Assembly: GCF_900258485.1 (NCBI RefSeq)
Contig: NZ_OGVE01000001.1
Span: forward strand, 301,321 to 365,320
From: Helcococcus massiliensis
GTDB lineage: Bacteria; Bacillota; Clostridia; Tissierellales; Peptoniphilaceae
Direction of reading: 5' to 3'
DNA length: 64,000 bases
Below the pieces are notes generated by a model. The model was not told where the DNA came from, ran no database searches, and saw only the letters and a list, made by a program, of their open reading frames with translations. Made by a program: the position numbers and the translations under genes. Position 1 is the stretch's first letter. Each line of letters starts with the position of its first letter. This document shows positions 27,640 through 37,636 of this stretch, piece by piece.

Positions 27640-28748
27640 TATTTCTCCAAAATAGATTCTTTTAATATCATTAATTGGTTAAACATTTCATCTGATAAAT
27701 CATCATATTCCAATATAAAGTCAATATCTTCTATTGCTTTATCATCTTGTCCCATACTTGATAAGATGATAGCTCTATTATATCTTAACTTAATTTCAGA
27801 AGGATAGTTTTCTAAAGCTTCATTTGCTATATTTAAGGCTTCAAATTCCTTCTTTAGCATATATTTTACATATACTAAGTCTGTATATAGTGAAGCAAAA
27901 TCTGCTCCTTTATCTATTGCCTCTTCAAAAAACTTTTCTGCCATATCCATTTGGTTTTGGTTCATATAGGCAATGGCGATATAGTATGGAATATCATACC
28001 TAGATGAGTTTTTTCTAGCAGTCATTAATTCAGATAAAGCTCTAGGATAATTCATCTTATTTATATAATAAATTGAATTTTCTACAGCCACATCAGGTGC
28101 TATTTTTTGCATCAAGTCTCTTGCTTCATTTTTCAATTCTTCATTATCAGTAAAATTCAAAACTCTTTTTAAGTAAGAATCAGCCTTGATATAGTCACCA
28201 GTTGATCTAAATATGTTCGCTAATTCAAAATTAGCTAAAGGATTTTCTTCATTGTAAGCAAGAATTCTCTCTAAAATCCTTACAGCTTCTTCGACAAATA
28301 CATGTCTTTCTTCATCTTTAATATCTTGTAAGGTCCATAAAACCCTAGCATAGTTATAAGCTGCAAGTTCATTTTTTTCATCTAGTAAAAAAGCCGCCCT
28401 TGAAAAAATATTAGCCTTCTCATTTTCTCTTTCACCAATCTTTATAGCCTTTGATAAGGCATATTCTGATGGATTAGCAAATAAATTATTTAGTATAGTC
28501 TTATAATCACCAATATATAAAAATTTTGGGTCAACCCCAATATTATATAGTATTCCATTTACTATATATATAAGGTCTATTTCATTATTAAAGCTTTCAT
28601 TATTTATCCCATCTACCATTTCATCAAGTATTATTGGTAGAGGTATACCTGTTATACCAAGATCTTGGTATTCAGGCTTTTCATTTTTAAGGTCTATATA
28701 TGAAAGCTTATCTACTTTTCGTCTAAAATATTTATTGATTACATCCAT
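27639..28748 (-). CDS. Tetratricopeptide-repeat protein
   Basis: 369 residues, soluble. From about residue 100 it is built of helix pairs with TPR spacing: ELAAYNYARVLWTLQDIKD, NPLANFELANIFRSTGDYIKADSYLKRVL, DIPYYIAIAYMNQNQMDMAEKFFEEAI, IKLRYNRAIILSSMGQDDKAIEDIDFIL. At least five repeats can be read. TPR proteins act as protein-binding scaffolds. Coupled by TAATG overlaps both to the membrane protein gene before it and the small gene after it, suggesting one complex. Partners unknown. Confidence 0.85.
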   Translation of the reverse strand: MDVINKYFRRKVDKLSYIDLKNEKPEYQDLGITGIPLPIILDEMVDGINNESFNNEIDLIYIVNGILYNIGVDPKFLYIGDYKTILNNLFANPSEYALSKAIKIGERENEKANIFSRAAFLLDEKNELAAYNYARVLWTLQDIKDEERHVFVEEAVRILERILAYNEENPLANFELANIFRSTGDYIKADSYLKRVLNFTDNEELKNEARDLMQKIAPDVAVENSIYYINKMNYPRALSELMTARKNSSRYDIPYYIAIAYMNQNQMDMAEKFFEEAIDKGADFASLYTDLVYVKYMLKKEFEALNIANEALENYPSEIKLRYNRAIILSSMGQDDKAIEDIDFILEYDDLSDEMFNQLMILKESILEK

Positions 28749-29458
28749 TAATCAAACATCCCTTCAAATTCTCTTTTTCTTCTAGAAGAACTGTACAAAA
28801 TATTAAACAAATGTCCCTTATACAAATATATAAAGGCGAGCATTAACCCTTGGACCAAGGCTCTTATAACTATATCTATAGATGATAAGGATAATATGCT
28901 AAATACTTCAAATGTTCTATTTATAAGTACAAAGACTAGCATTGGTAAAATCCAATATAAAATATTATTTATAATAAATTTTAAAGAATCTACAATAGCA
29001 TTTATTCCTGATTGTCTTGCTATATAGGTTTGCTCATATATTGTCGATTGAATCACCAGGTTAGCATAAGCAAAAATCACAATTATAATCGGCATCTTAA
29101 GTGTAAATGCTAGGTTTGATACTATTATATTTGCAATTGCTAGATAAAAATAAGTATTCATTAGAGGACTTAGGTATTTACTAAATCCTTCCTTTAGATT
29201 GTCTGTGGAAAACCTATTATAAAATACTATGTCTTCTAAAATTGTAACCATCAATGATGCAAAGGCTACGCTAACTATATATCTTATAAAGCCTAAGATA
29301 AAATCAGATGCTTGATTAGTTGAACTTAACAAGGACATGATAAAGGTCATGGCTATATTAGATAAAAACAATACTAAAGCTAATATTGGGACAAATTTAA
29401 TATTTTCTAAAGTTTTATTAAAAGCTCTTTTATTTACATTTATAAAATCTTCTAACAT
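28748..29458 (-). CDS. Polytopic membrane protein of unknown function
   Basis: 236 residues with five or six hydrophobic segments (for example VPILALVLFLSNIAMTFIMSL, ANIIVSNLAFTLKMPIIIVIF, and ILSLSSIDIVIRALVQGLMLAF) and a basic tail (SSSRRKREFEGMFD). No catalytic or transport motif recognised. GGAGGAACT site; 9 bases downstream of argS... its start lies just after the argS stop region on the other side, and it overlaps the TPR gene by TAATG. Probably cotranscribed with the argS operon. Confidence 0.75.
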   Translation of the reverse strand: MLEDFINVNKRAFNKTLENIKFVPILALVLFLSNIAMTFIMSLLSSTNQASDFILGFIRYIVSVAFASLMVTILEDIVFYNRFSTDNLKEGFSKYLSPLMNTYFYLAIANIIVSNLAFTLKMPIIIVIFAYANLVIQSTIYEQTYIARQSGINAIVDSLKFIINNILYWILPMLVFVLINRTFEVFSILSLSSIDIVIRALVQGLMLAFIYLYKGHLFNILYSSSRRKREFEGMFD

Positions 29459-29466
29459 AGTTCCTC

Positions 29467-31158
29467 CTACATCTTATCTGGAGCATGTATACCTAATAGA
29501 TCTAATAGGTTTTTGATATTTGTCTTAACTGCGTATACTAACAAGGCCCTAGCTTTTTTAACATCTTCTTGTGAATTTAATATGTGTATATTGTTGTAGA
29601 AGGAGTTAAAAGCTTGAGCTAGGTCTGTAACATGTCTTGTAATTACTGAAGGTTCCAACTTATCTTTAGCAGATAAAATAACTTCTGGTGTATTATATAT
29701 TAACTTGATTAAGTCTATCTCTTGCTTTTCTTTTAATAGAGAAAAATCAACCTGGTCATCTATTTCAAGTCCTAGTCTTTCTAATATTTGATTTGCTCTA
29801 GCATGAGCATATTGTACATATGGCCCTGTTTCACCTTCAAAGTTTAATACTTGGTCCCAGTCAAATACATAGTCTTTTATTCTAGTATTAAATAACTCTT
29901 GGAACTTAACAGCACCAATACCTATTTGCTTAGCTATTTGATCTTTATTTTCAAGGTCAGGATTTCTTTCTTCAATTATATCCTTGGTCTTATCTATAGC
30001 CTTATTTAATACATCTTCTAAGAATACAACCTTACCCTTTCTTGTTGACATGGTACCATCTTTAAGTGAAACCATACCAAACTGAACATGGTCTATATCT
30101 TTTTCCCATTTATAACCCATTTTTCCTAAGATTTCTTTTAAGGTTCTAAAGTGTAGGTTTTGTTGGGTGGCTACCACATATATATTTTTATAAAAATCGT
30201 AATGTTTTTTTCTATATAGGGCTGTAGCGATATCTCTAGTAATATAGGTTGAAGATCCGTCTTTCTTCAAAATAATTGCTGGTGGTTCTTCTTCACCCAT
30301 TTCAATTACTGTTGCACCTTCTGATTCTACTAGAAGTTTTTTTTCTTCTAATTCTTTAACCACTTCATCCACAAATTGTGAATGGTAGTATTCTCCATAA
30401 TATGAATCAAAGTCAATTTCTAATAAATCATACACCCTATTAAATTCTTTTAAGCTTATTTCCTTAAACCAGGACCATACTTTTAGTGCCTCTTCATCCT
30501 TGTCTTCTAACTTCTTAAACCAAGCTCTAGCTTCGTCCATTAGTTCAGGATTTTTTTCAGCCTCTTCAGTATATTTTACATATAGTTTAAGCAGTTCTTT
30601 AATAGGATCTGCATTTATTTCTTCTTCATTTCCCCATTTTTTGTAGGCTGATAAAAGAACTCCAAATTGGGTACCATAGTCTCCTAAATAGTTTATTGCT
30701 ACAACATCATAAGATAAAAATCTTAATATTCTTTTAAGGGAATCACCAATTACAGTAGACCTTATATGGCCTATATGAAATGGTTTTGCTATATTGGTTG
30801 AAGAATAGTCGATTGTAATAGTCTTTCCTTGTCCAAAATCAGAAGACCCATACTTATCTTTTTCTTTAAATACTTCTGTCAAAACTACTTCATTAAATTT
30901 ATCTTGGTCCAAATAGAAATTAATATAAGGTCCAACTGCCTTTATTTCAGTAAATAAGTCAGATTTTATCTGAATCGCTAAGTCTTGGGCAATCATATTT
31001 GGTGCTTTTCTTAATGTTTTAGCTAACTTAAAAGTAGGAAATGCGAAGTCCCCCATTTCTTTATTTGGTGGAGTTTCAATTGTGTTATAAATGTCTTCAC
31101 TTTCCAAGCCGATATTTAAGTCTACTAGTATATCTTTAATCACATTTTTATAATTCAT
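29467..31158 (-). CDS. argS: Arginine--tRNA ligase
   Basis: 563 residues, class I synthetase. The N-terminal Arg-tRNA additional domain (about 1-90) precedes the catalytic domain with the HIGH motif in KPFHIGHIRSTVIGDSL (about 117-133) and the KMSKS-equivalent MSTRKGKVV. A C-terminal helical DALR anticodon-binding domain ends the protein (NFEGETGPYVQYAHARANQIL). Charges tRNA-Arg in the cytoplasm. Its ATG lies one base after the mutS2 stop with only a weak ribosome binding site, implying translational coupling. Confidence 0.97.
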   Translation of the reverse strand: MNYKNVIKDILVDLNIGLESEDIYNTIETPPNKEMGDFAFPTFKLAKTLRKAPNMIAQDLAIQIKSDLFTEIKAVGPYINFYLDQDKFNEVVLTEVFKEKDKYGSSDFGQGKTITIDYSSTNIAKPFHIGHIRSTVIGDSLKRILRFLSYDVVAINYLGDYGTQFGVLLSAYKKWGNEEEINADPIKELLKLYVKYTEEAEKNPELMDEARAWFKKLEDKDEEALKVWSWFKEISLKEFNRVYDLLEIDFDSYYGEYYHSQFVDEVVKELEEKKLLVESEGATVIEMGEEEPPAIILKKDGSSTYITRDIATALYRKKHYDFYKNIYVVATQQNLHFRTLKEILGKMGYKWEKDIDHVQFGMVSLKDGTMSTRKGKVVFLEDVLNKAIDKTKDIIEERNPDLENKDQIAKQIGIGAVKFQELFNTRIKDYVFDWDQVLNFEGETGPYVQYAHARANQILERLGLEIDDQVDFSLLKEKQEIDLIKLIYNTPEVILSAKDKLEPSVITRHVTDLAQAFNSFYNNIHILNSQEDVKKARALLVYAVKTNIKNLLDLLGIHAPDKM

Positions 31159-31159
31159 A

Positions 31160-33520
31160 CTATTTCAGGCTTACTATTGTAACACCTGCTCCTCCTTCAT
31201 CTGCTTTACCTATTCTAAATTGGTCAACATATCTTGATTTTCTTAAATAATTTGTAAGTCCTTCCCTAAGAGCACCCGTTCCCTTACCATGTATAAGGGC
31301 TACATTTTTAAGACCCATCAAGATTGCATCATCAAAATACGATTCAACTTCTATTATGGCTTCATCTACATTTAATCCTCTAAGATCAAGCTCTTGTTTC
31401 ACCTCTTTAGATGAAGCATTTTTCATAACCTGTCTATAGGATGACTGAGACTTCTCTTTTTGTAAGTCTTGGTTTGTCTTTCTTAGGTCTTTTATATTCA
31501 CGTTAAATTTTAATATACCCATTTGTACAATTAAATCACCTTTATTGTCTGGTAGGGTCATTACTGTTGCATCATCTCCCATGGAAATCACCCTGACTAT
31601 TTGTCCAAGTTTAAGGTCTGTGGCTTCTGTTAAATCAGATTCTTCTCGTCTAATTTCCTTTTTTTGTTCATATTTTCTAGATGCAGACTTATACCTATCA
31701 GTGATTTCTGCATGGGCCCTATCTAATTCTTTACTTTGCCCTGAAGACACTTGTTTTTTTGCAAGTCTTATCATTTCTTTAGACTCATCCTTAGCATCTT
31801 CTAATATTTTATTAGCCTTCTCTTGAGCATCTTCAATTTCTTTTAGTGCTGCTTGTTTCTTAGTTTCATATTCTCTATTGAAGTCATCTTGTAATTTTTC
31901 AAACTTAAGTTTTTCACTTCTTGCTTCTCTTAGAGCTAAATCTAGTTCTAATTTATCATCTTCTATTTCAGAAATTATATCTTCAAAGTTCCTATTTTCT
32001 TCACTTACGTAAGAGCTTGCATTTGATAAGATTTCATTAGATAATCCTAGTCTTTTGGATATTTCAAAGGCATTTGACTTACCTGGTAAACCTATAATTA
32101 ACCTATAGGTTGGAGATAGACTTTCTAAATCAAATTCTACATTGGCATTTTGAACACCTTCTGTTGACATGGCATATAATTTTAATTCTGAATAATGTGT
32201 AGTAGATACTAACAAGGTATTTCTTTTAACAAGATTATCGATTATTGACATGGCTAAGGCTGCCCCTTCTATAGGGTCAGTACCATTTCCAAGCTCATCA
32301 AATAAGACTAAGGAATTTTCATCAGCCTTAGATAAAATATTTACTATATTAGTCATTGATGCTGAAAAAGTAGATAAGTTTTGCTCGATGGATTGGTTAT
32401 CACCAATATCTGTAAATACCTGATCAAAGACTGGAACTTTTGTAAATGAATCACATGCAACAAATAAACCTGCTTGTGCCATTAAAATAGTTAAACCTAA
32501 GGTCTTCAAAGATACTGTTTTACCACCAGTATTTGGTCCAGTAATTACAAGGGCTTTGAAATCCTCACCTAATTTTATATCAATAGGTACTACTTTTCCT
32601 TTCAATAAAGGATGTTTTGCTTGCTTTATATCAATTATTTTTTCATCACTAATGATTGGTTGGTTATAAGATTTGTCTAATGCATATTTAGCCTTGGCAA
32701 AGGTGAAATCAATATCTACTAGAAGATATTGGTTATTGGCAATATCTTCCCTGTAGAGATTTATAATTTCTGATAATTCTTTTAGAATCCTTCTAATTTC
32801 TTCTTGTTCTTCAATCTCTAAGTCTCTAATCTTATTATTGATTTCAACTACAACCATTGGTTCTATATACAAGGTTTGGCCTGATGCTGATGTATCATGG
32901 ATGATACCGGGAACCTTAGCTTTAGCTCCGGCCTTGACAGGTACCACATACCTACCATCCCTCATAGTCACAAAGCCATCTTGAATATTCATTGTGTCAC
33001 TTTTAATCAATTGTTGCAGCTTGCTTTTAACTTCATCTTCTTTCTGACTTATAGATTTTCTAATGTTAAGCAATTGTTTAGAGGCGTCATCTGCAATAGT
33101 CTCTTCATCAATAATGATTCTTTCAATTTCCTTTTGAATCCTCTTATTAGAATAAAGTTTATCTATTTGATCAACTACTAAGTTGTCACCTTCAAATTCA
33201 TGCTTATAATCTTTCAAGGATTGAGACACTCTTAAAGAATCAGCTACTTGTAATAATTCATAAATTTCCAAAATAGCCTGTCTTTTTAACCTATTTGCAA
33301 TACTCTTTAAATCATGAATCCCATACAAGGGTGGAAATGAATATTTTCTAATAAGTTCTACAGCATCTGCGGTTTTTTCTTGCATAAATTTAACTTTATT
33401 TATATCGGTCAAAGGAACTATCTTAGTCGCCTTTTCTTTGGCTAAAGTAGATGCACAATATTCTATTAAATTTTCTTGAATTTTATCCCATTCTAAGGTT
33501 AAAAGAGTATTTTTTTCCAT
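31160..33520 (-). CDS. mutS2: Endonuclease MutS2 (ribosome-rescue/recombination ATPase)
   Basis: 786 residues. MutS core and clamp domains, then the ABC ATPase with Walker A ITGPNTGGKTVSLK (about 328-341) and Walker B SLVLFDELGNGTDP. A long coiled coil (around 520-640) and a C-terminal Smr nuclease domain (LDLRGLNVDEAIIEVE…LIHGKGTGALREGL) follow. MutS2 lacks the mismatch-binding domain; family members suppress recombination and, in Bacillus, act on collided ribosomes. Start overlaps the zapA stop (TAATG). Confidence 0.97.
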   Translation of the reverse strand: MEKNTLLTLEWDKIQENLIEYCASTLAKEKATKIVPLTDINKVKFMQEKTADAVELIRKYSFPPLYGIHDLKSIANRLKRQAILEIYELLQVADSLRVSQSLKDYKHEFEGDNLVVDQIDKLYSNKRIQKEIERIIIDEETIADDASKQLLNIRKSISQKEDEVKSKLQQLIKSDTMNIQDGFVTMRDGRYVVPVKAGAKAKVPGIIHDTSASGQTLYIEPMVVVEINNKIRDLEIEEQEEIRRILKELSEIINLYREDIANNQYLLVDIDFTFAKAKYALDKSYNQPIISDEKIIDIKQAKHPLLKGKVVPIDIKLGEDFKALVITGPNTGGKTVSLKTLGLTILMAQAGLFVACDSFTKVPVFDQVFTDIGDNQSIEQNLSTFSASMTNIVNILSKADENSLVLFDELGNGTDPIEGAALAMSIIDNLVKRNTLLVSTTHYSELKLYAMSTEGVQNANVEFDLESLSPTYRLIIGLPGKSNAFEISKRLGLSNEILSNASSYVSEENRNFEDIISEIEDDKLELDLALREARSEKLKFEKLQDDFNREYETKKQAALKEIEDAQEKANKILEDAKDESKEMIRLAKKQVSSGQSKELDRAHAEITDRYKSASRKYEQKKEIRREESDLTEATDLKLGQIVRVISMGDDATVMTLPDNKGDLIVQMGILKFNVNIKDLRKTNQDLQKEKSQSSYRQVMKNASSKEVKQELDLRGLNVDEAIIEVESYFDDAILMGLKNVALIHGKGTGALREGLTNYLRKSRYVDQFRIGKADEGGAGVTIVSLK

Positions 33521-34059
33521 TAGTTTCCTGTTCTATTTTTTAATAATTCTTCTAGCTTTTTGTTAGCCATTAAAGTTTTCTTTTCTTCTTCTAATAATTT
33601 ATTTCTTAAATCTGTTGTTTCTTCAATAGACTTGTCAGCTAAGTTTTTTTGCCTATCCAATTCTAATTTATAATTATCTCTTTCAAGGCTTATACGTTCT
33701 AAATCTTTTTCTAGATCGAATAATTTTTCTTTCAAGTCCATGATTAGAATATCAGCTTCCTTATGGTCTTCCTTATAGGCGTGGTATTCAGCCTTTAGAG
33801 GTTCATAATTTTCCATAGCTTCTGCTGTATCTTCTTTTAATTGTTCTAATTCTTTATCTAGGTCATATAAGTCATCAGCAATATTTAAACAGGCCAAGGC
33901 TGAATATACAGCCTTATTTTTATATTTTATAGTATTTTTAGCCTTATCAATCTGCTGGTCAACATAATCGACTATTTTTTTAGCCTCTTCCTTAGACCTA
34001 GCTGTTTTCAACACATATGAGTTACCATCTATTTTAAACTCATAGCTGTTTCTATCCAT
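33520..34059 (-). CDS. zapA: Cell division protein ZapA with extended coiled coil
   Basis: 179 residues. The N-terminal ~95 residues are a ZapA domain: YEFKIDGNSYVLKTARSKEEAKKIVDYVDQQID and KAVYSALACLNIADDLYDLDKEL. A ~85-residue charged coiled coil (LKEKLFDLEKDLERISLERDNYKLELDRQ) follows, making it nearly twice the usual ZapA length, as in several Firmicutes next to mutS2. ZapA bundles FtsZ filaments at midcell. Lies between pheT and mutS2. Confidence 0.88.
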   Translation of the reverse strand: MDRNSYEFKIDGNSYVLKTARSKEEAKKIVDYVDQQIDKAKNTIKYKNKAVYSALACLNIADDLYDLDKELEQLKEDTAEAMENYEPLKAEYHAYKEDHKEADILIMDLKEKLFDLEKDLERISLERDNYKLELDRQKNLADKSIEETTDLRNKLLEEEKKTLMANKKLEELLKNRTGN

Positions 34060-34061
34060 GT

Positions 34062-36455
34062 TTAGCTCCTCAAATCAATATCATAATAGTCTTTTAACTT
34101 CTCAACTATCCTATTGAATGCATCTTTTATTTCTTCATCTTTTAGAGTTTTTCTATTTGATTGGAAACCTATTTTAAATGCTAAAGAAACTTTTCCATCT
34201 TCAATTTGGCTTCCTGCATACCTATCAAATAGTTTTACGAATTTTATATTTTCTCCACCGTTTTTCTTAATAGTTTCAATAATATCTTGGGATTCGACCC
34301 TGTCATTTATGATAAAAGCAATATCCCTATCTACTAATGGATATTTAGAAATTTCTTTATATTGAATATTATCATTAGCATATTTAAATAAACTATCAAC
34401 ATTTGCTTCTAATAGGTAAACTCTCTTACTGATATCAAAATTATCTAATACCAAAGGGTGTACTTCACCAATTACAGCTAGCTTTTCATCATTCATTAAA
34501 ACATTAGCTGTTCTTCCAGGGTGGAAGCTTGGATTATTTTCTTCAGTTTGGAATTTATAATCTTCTATACCCAACTTAGCCAATAGTTTTTCAAAGCTAT
34601 CTTTTAGGTAATAGTAATCGTATTCATCACCTACCAAGGCCATTACTAGTAACTTTTCTTCCTTGCTTTGTGAAGGATTATCTCCTACTTTTACAAAACT
34701 ATTTCCTAATTCTGATAATCTTAAATCAAACTGCTTGTTATTTAGGTTTCTCCTAATGATATCTAGCATATTTCCAATCAAGGTTGTTCTCATAACTGAG
34801 AAGTCTTCCCCTAATGGATTTAATATTTTTAAGCTGTCTCTTAATTTACTATCTTGACTTAGATTCAACTTGTCATATTGCTTTGGAGATATGAAAGAGT
34901 AAGACACAACTTCAGAAAATCCTAGTCCATAAACTTCATCTCTTATCTTGTCCATAAAGTTTCTTAAGTCTGATTTTTTACCTTGAGTTAGTGGACCTTC
35001 TAGCCCTTTTGGTTTAATATTGTGGAAACCATAAAGCCTACCCACCTCTTCAATAAGGTCTGCTTCTATAGAAATATCTGACCTAAAGTATGGCACCTTA
35101 GCTGTAATAACATCTCCATCAACTTGGCATTCAAACTCTAATTCTTCCAAGTATTTTTTACTTTCTTCTACACTTAGGTCTAAGCCTAATAAAGAATTTA
35201 ACCTAGAATTTCTAACTTTAACAAATTGATCTTTAGCTTCATAAGATCCGTCATCATGGATGCCTTCTACTAGTGAACCTGAGTTTGTTTCTTCAATTAA
35301 TTTCAAGAATCTTCTTATACCATATTCAGCTAATTTAGAAGAAATTCCTTTTTCATATCTTGATGAAGCTTCTGAACGAAGACCCAGTCTTTTTGACGTT
35401 TTTCTTATTGCTTCTGAATCAAAGTTTGCTGACTCAATCAATATATTTTTAGTATTTTCTGTAACCTCAGTTTCAAAACCACCCATAACACCTGCTAGCC
35501 CTATAGCCTTGGAATTTCCATCGGCTATAACTATATCTTCAGCTTTTATGGTTCTTTCTTTTTCGTCCAAGGTCTTCAAACTTTCACCTTCATTCCCTTG
35601 CCTTACTATTAATTTCTTACCTTCAATAAGGTCAAGGTCATAGGCATGAAGTGGTTGTCCATATTCAAGCATGATAAAGTTTGTAAAGTCTACTATGTTA
35701 TTTATTGGTCTCATGCCAGCATTTCTTAAGTAGTTTTGGATATATAAAGGTGATTCTTTAATGACTACATCCTTAACTACAGCTGTCATAAATCTCATAG
35801 ACTTGTCTGTTTTTACTTCAACACCTTCAAAGTATTCTTCATAAGATCCTGTAAGATTTTCTAATTCAAGTTTTGGTTCTTGAGTTTTTGTATCAAATAC
35901 AGCTGCTACTTCTCTGGCCATACCGATTATAGACAAGCAATCTGGTCTATTTGGTGTAATTTCAAATTCTATAATTTGATCATCAAGGCCTAAGGCTTTT
36001 ATAGCATCATCTCCTGCCTTCACACTGTTTGGAAGGATGATAATGCCTTCTTCAGATTTCTTTGGAACTGTGTTTTCAGCTACGCCCAATTCCTCATAAG
36101 AGCATAGCATCCCCCTAGATACGAAACCTTGGAACTCTGCTTCTTTAATTTCCATTCCACCTGGTAATTTTGCTCCCAATTGTGCTAGGACTACAAAATC
36201 ACTAACTTTCATATTTTTGGCACCGGTAATCACTGTTTCTTTTCCTTGCCCATTGTCTAAGTCAACTAATTGTAAATTTTTAGAATCTTCGTGTTTTCTA
36301 ATATCTAATATTTTTGCTACAACTAAGCCTGACATTTGTTCATAGCTTGTAATTGATTCCACATGGGAACCAGAATCTGTAACTTTTTCGGCTATTTCTC
36401 TTGTATCATTATCAATATTTACATAGTCTTTTAGCCATTTAACTGGTACTAACAT
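34062..36455 (-). CDS. pheT: Phenylalanine--tRNA ligase beta subunit
   Basis: 797 residues, full length. Domain order: tRNA-binding OB fold (VAKILDIRKHEDSKNLQLVDLD, about 45-150), B3/B4 editing domain (FEITPNRPDCLSIIGMAREVAAV), B5 (VRNSRLNSLLGLDLS), the inactive synthetase-like core and C-terminal FDX-ACB anticodon domain (EISKYPLVDRDIAFIINDRV). Forms the alpha2-beta2 enzyme with PheS, proofreading mischarged Tyr-tRNA-Phe. It follows pheS by 8 bases. Confidence 0.97.
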   Translation of the reverse strand: MLVPVKWLKDYVNIDNDTREIAEKVTDSGSHVESITSYEQMSGLVVAKILDIRKHEDSKNLQLVDLDNGQGKETVITGAKNMKVSDFVVLAQLGAKLPGGMEIKEAEFQGFVSRGMLCSYEELGVAENTVPKKSEEGIIILPNSVKAGDDAIKALGLDDQIIEFEITPNRPDCLSIIGMAREVAAVFDTKTQEPKLELENLTGSYEEYFEGVEVKTDKSMRFMTAVVKDVVIKESPLYIQNYLRNAGMRPINNIVDFTNFIMLEYGQPLHAYDLDLIEGKKLIVRQGNEGESLKTLDEKERTIKAEDIVIADGNSKAIGLAGVMGGFETEVTENTKNILIESANFDSEAIRKTSKRLGLRSEASSRYEKGISSKLAEYGIRRFLKLIEETNSGSLVEGIHDDGSYEAKDQFVKVRNSRLNSLLGLDLSVEESKKYLEELEFECQVDGDVITAKVPYFRSDISIEADLIEEVGRLYGFHNIKPKGLEGPLTQGKKSDLRNFMDKIRDEVYGLGFSEVVSYSFISPKQYDKLNLSQDSKLRDSLKILNPLGEDFSVMRTTLIGNMLDIIRRNLNNKQFDLRLSELGNSFVKVGDNPSQSKEEKLLVMALVGDEYDYYYLKDSFEKLLAKLGIEDYKFQTEENNPSFHPGRTANVLMNDEKLAVIGEVHPLVLDNFDISKRVYLLEANVDSLFKYANDNIQYKEISKYPLVDRDIAFIINDRVESQDIIETIKKNGGENIKFVKLFDRYAGSQIEDGKVSLAFKIGFQSNRKTLKDEEIKDAFNRIVEKLKDYYDIDLRS

Positions 36456-36463
36456 GCTTCCTC

Positions 36464-37486
36464 CTAAAATTGTTGTAAGAATCTCTTGTCATTATCATAA
36501 ATTAGTCTTATGTCATCTAGACCATATTTAACCATGGTGATACGGTCTACACCCATACCAAAGGCAAATCCAGTATATTTTTCTGAATCGATGCCACAAT
36601 TTTCTAAAACTTGAGGATGAACCATGCCACCACCTAGAAGTTCCATAGACCAACCTGTATGGTTGCAAATATCACATCCCTTACCCTTACATGCAAAACA
36701 TGAAACGTCAACTTCTATTGAAGGTTCTGTAAATGGGAAATAATGAGGTCTATACCTTGTTGAAAATTCTTCACCAAATAGGTTTTTGATAAAGGCATTG
36801 ATAGTATCAATTAAATTTGCCATAGAAACATTTTCTCCAATTACTAGTCCCTCTATTTGATGGAACATTGGAGAATGAGTTGCATCTACCTCATCAAATC
36901 TAAAAGTACGACCAGCTGACACCATCCTTATTGGTGGTTTTTGGTTTTCCATCACCCTTACTTGGACTGGTGAAGTGTGAGTTCTTAAAAGTGTACTTTC
37001 ATCAAAATAAAAAGTATCGGACATATCTCTTGATGGGTGGTTTTTAGGTGAATTTAACTTATCAAAATTATTTAAAACAGTTTCAATTTCTGGTCCATCA
37101 ACTATTGAAAAGCCCATGTGTCTAAATAAATCTTCCAATTCATTCATAGTTTGATTTAATGGGTGCCTATGTCCAATATGAACTAAGTCTTTAGAAGCTG
37201 TAACATCTAATCTTTCTTCTATTAGTCTATTTTTCAATTCTTCCCATTTGAAATCTTCTTTCTTCTTATCAATGGAAGTTTGAATAATCTCTCTAATTTC
37301 ATTGGCAATCATACCTACTACAGGTCTCTCCTCTTTTGAAAGGTCTTTCATGCCCTTCAGAATAGCAGTTAGTTCTCCTTTTTTACCTAAAATCTTAACC
37401 CTTAATTCTTCTAAATATTTATCATTGTCTGCTTCTTGAATAGCTTCAAGAGCTTTTACTTTTATTTCTTCAAGTCTTTCTTTCAT
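36464..37486 (-). CDS. pheS: Phenylalanine--tRNA ligase alpha subunit
   Basis: 340 residues from the ATG preceded by GGAGGAG. An ATG four codons upstream would place that site inside the coding region and lies only ~12 bases from a TATAAT, so it was rejected. N-terminal coiled coil (about 1-85) binds tRNA; class II motifs 2 and 3 are GRTFRFDEVDATHSPMFHQIEG and GMGVDRITMVKYGLDDIR. It carries the Firmicutes Cys-rich insert CFACKGKGCDICNHTGW. No T-box leader is present upstream. Confidence 0.97.
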   Translation of the reverse strand: MKERLEEIKVKALEAIQEADNDKYLEELRVKILGKKGELTAILKGMKDLSKEERPVVGMIANEIREIIQTSIDKKKEDFKWEELKNRLIEERLDVTASKDLVHIGHRHPLNQTMNELEDLFRHMGFSIVDGPEIETVLNNFDKLNSPKNHPSRDMSDTFYFDESTLLRTHTSPVQVRVMENQKPPIRMVSAGRTFRFDEVDATHSPMFHQIEGLVIGENVSMANLIDTINAFIKNLFGEEFSTRYRPHYFPFTEPSIEVDVSCFACKGKGCDICNHTGWSMELLGGGMVHPQVLENCGIDSEKYTGFAFGMGVDRITMVKYGLDDIRLIYDNDKRFLQQF

Positions 37487-37593
37487 AGTCTCCTCCATAT
37501 CTATAAATTATATCATAAATGGCTTGATATAACAGTTATCTTTTGTGATTTTTTGATATTGTTGATGATTTTAAATTTATAGTTTATATAAAT

Positions 37594-37632
37594 AAAAAAC
37601 TCCAAAATAGCTTTCACTAGTTTGGAATTTTA
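37594..37632. terminator. Terminator after the FolT-like gene
   Basis: CTCCAAAATAG (37600-37610) pairs imperfectly with CTAGTTTGGAA (37617-37627); T-rich sequence follows on both strands (A-run at 37591-37598). Confidence 0.6.
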
Positions 37633-37636
37633 TTTA

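Noticed and set aside
37487..37600. T-box leader for pheST
   Set aside because: The region between pheS and its promoter is only a few bases; no specifier stem or UGGNACCGCG element is present.
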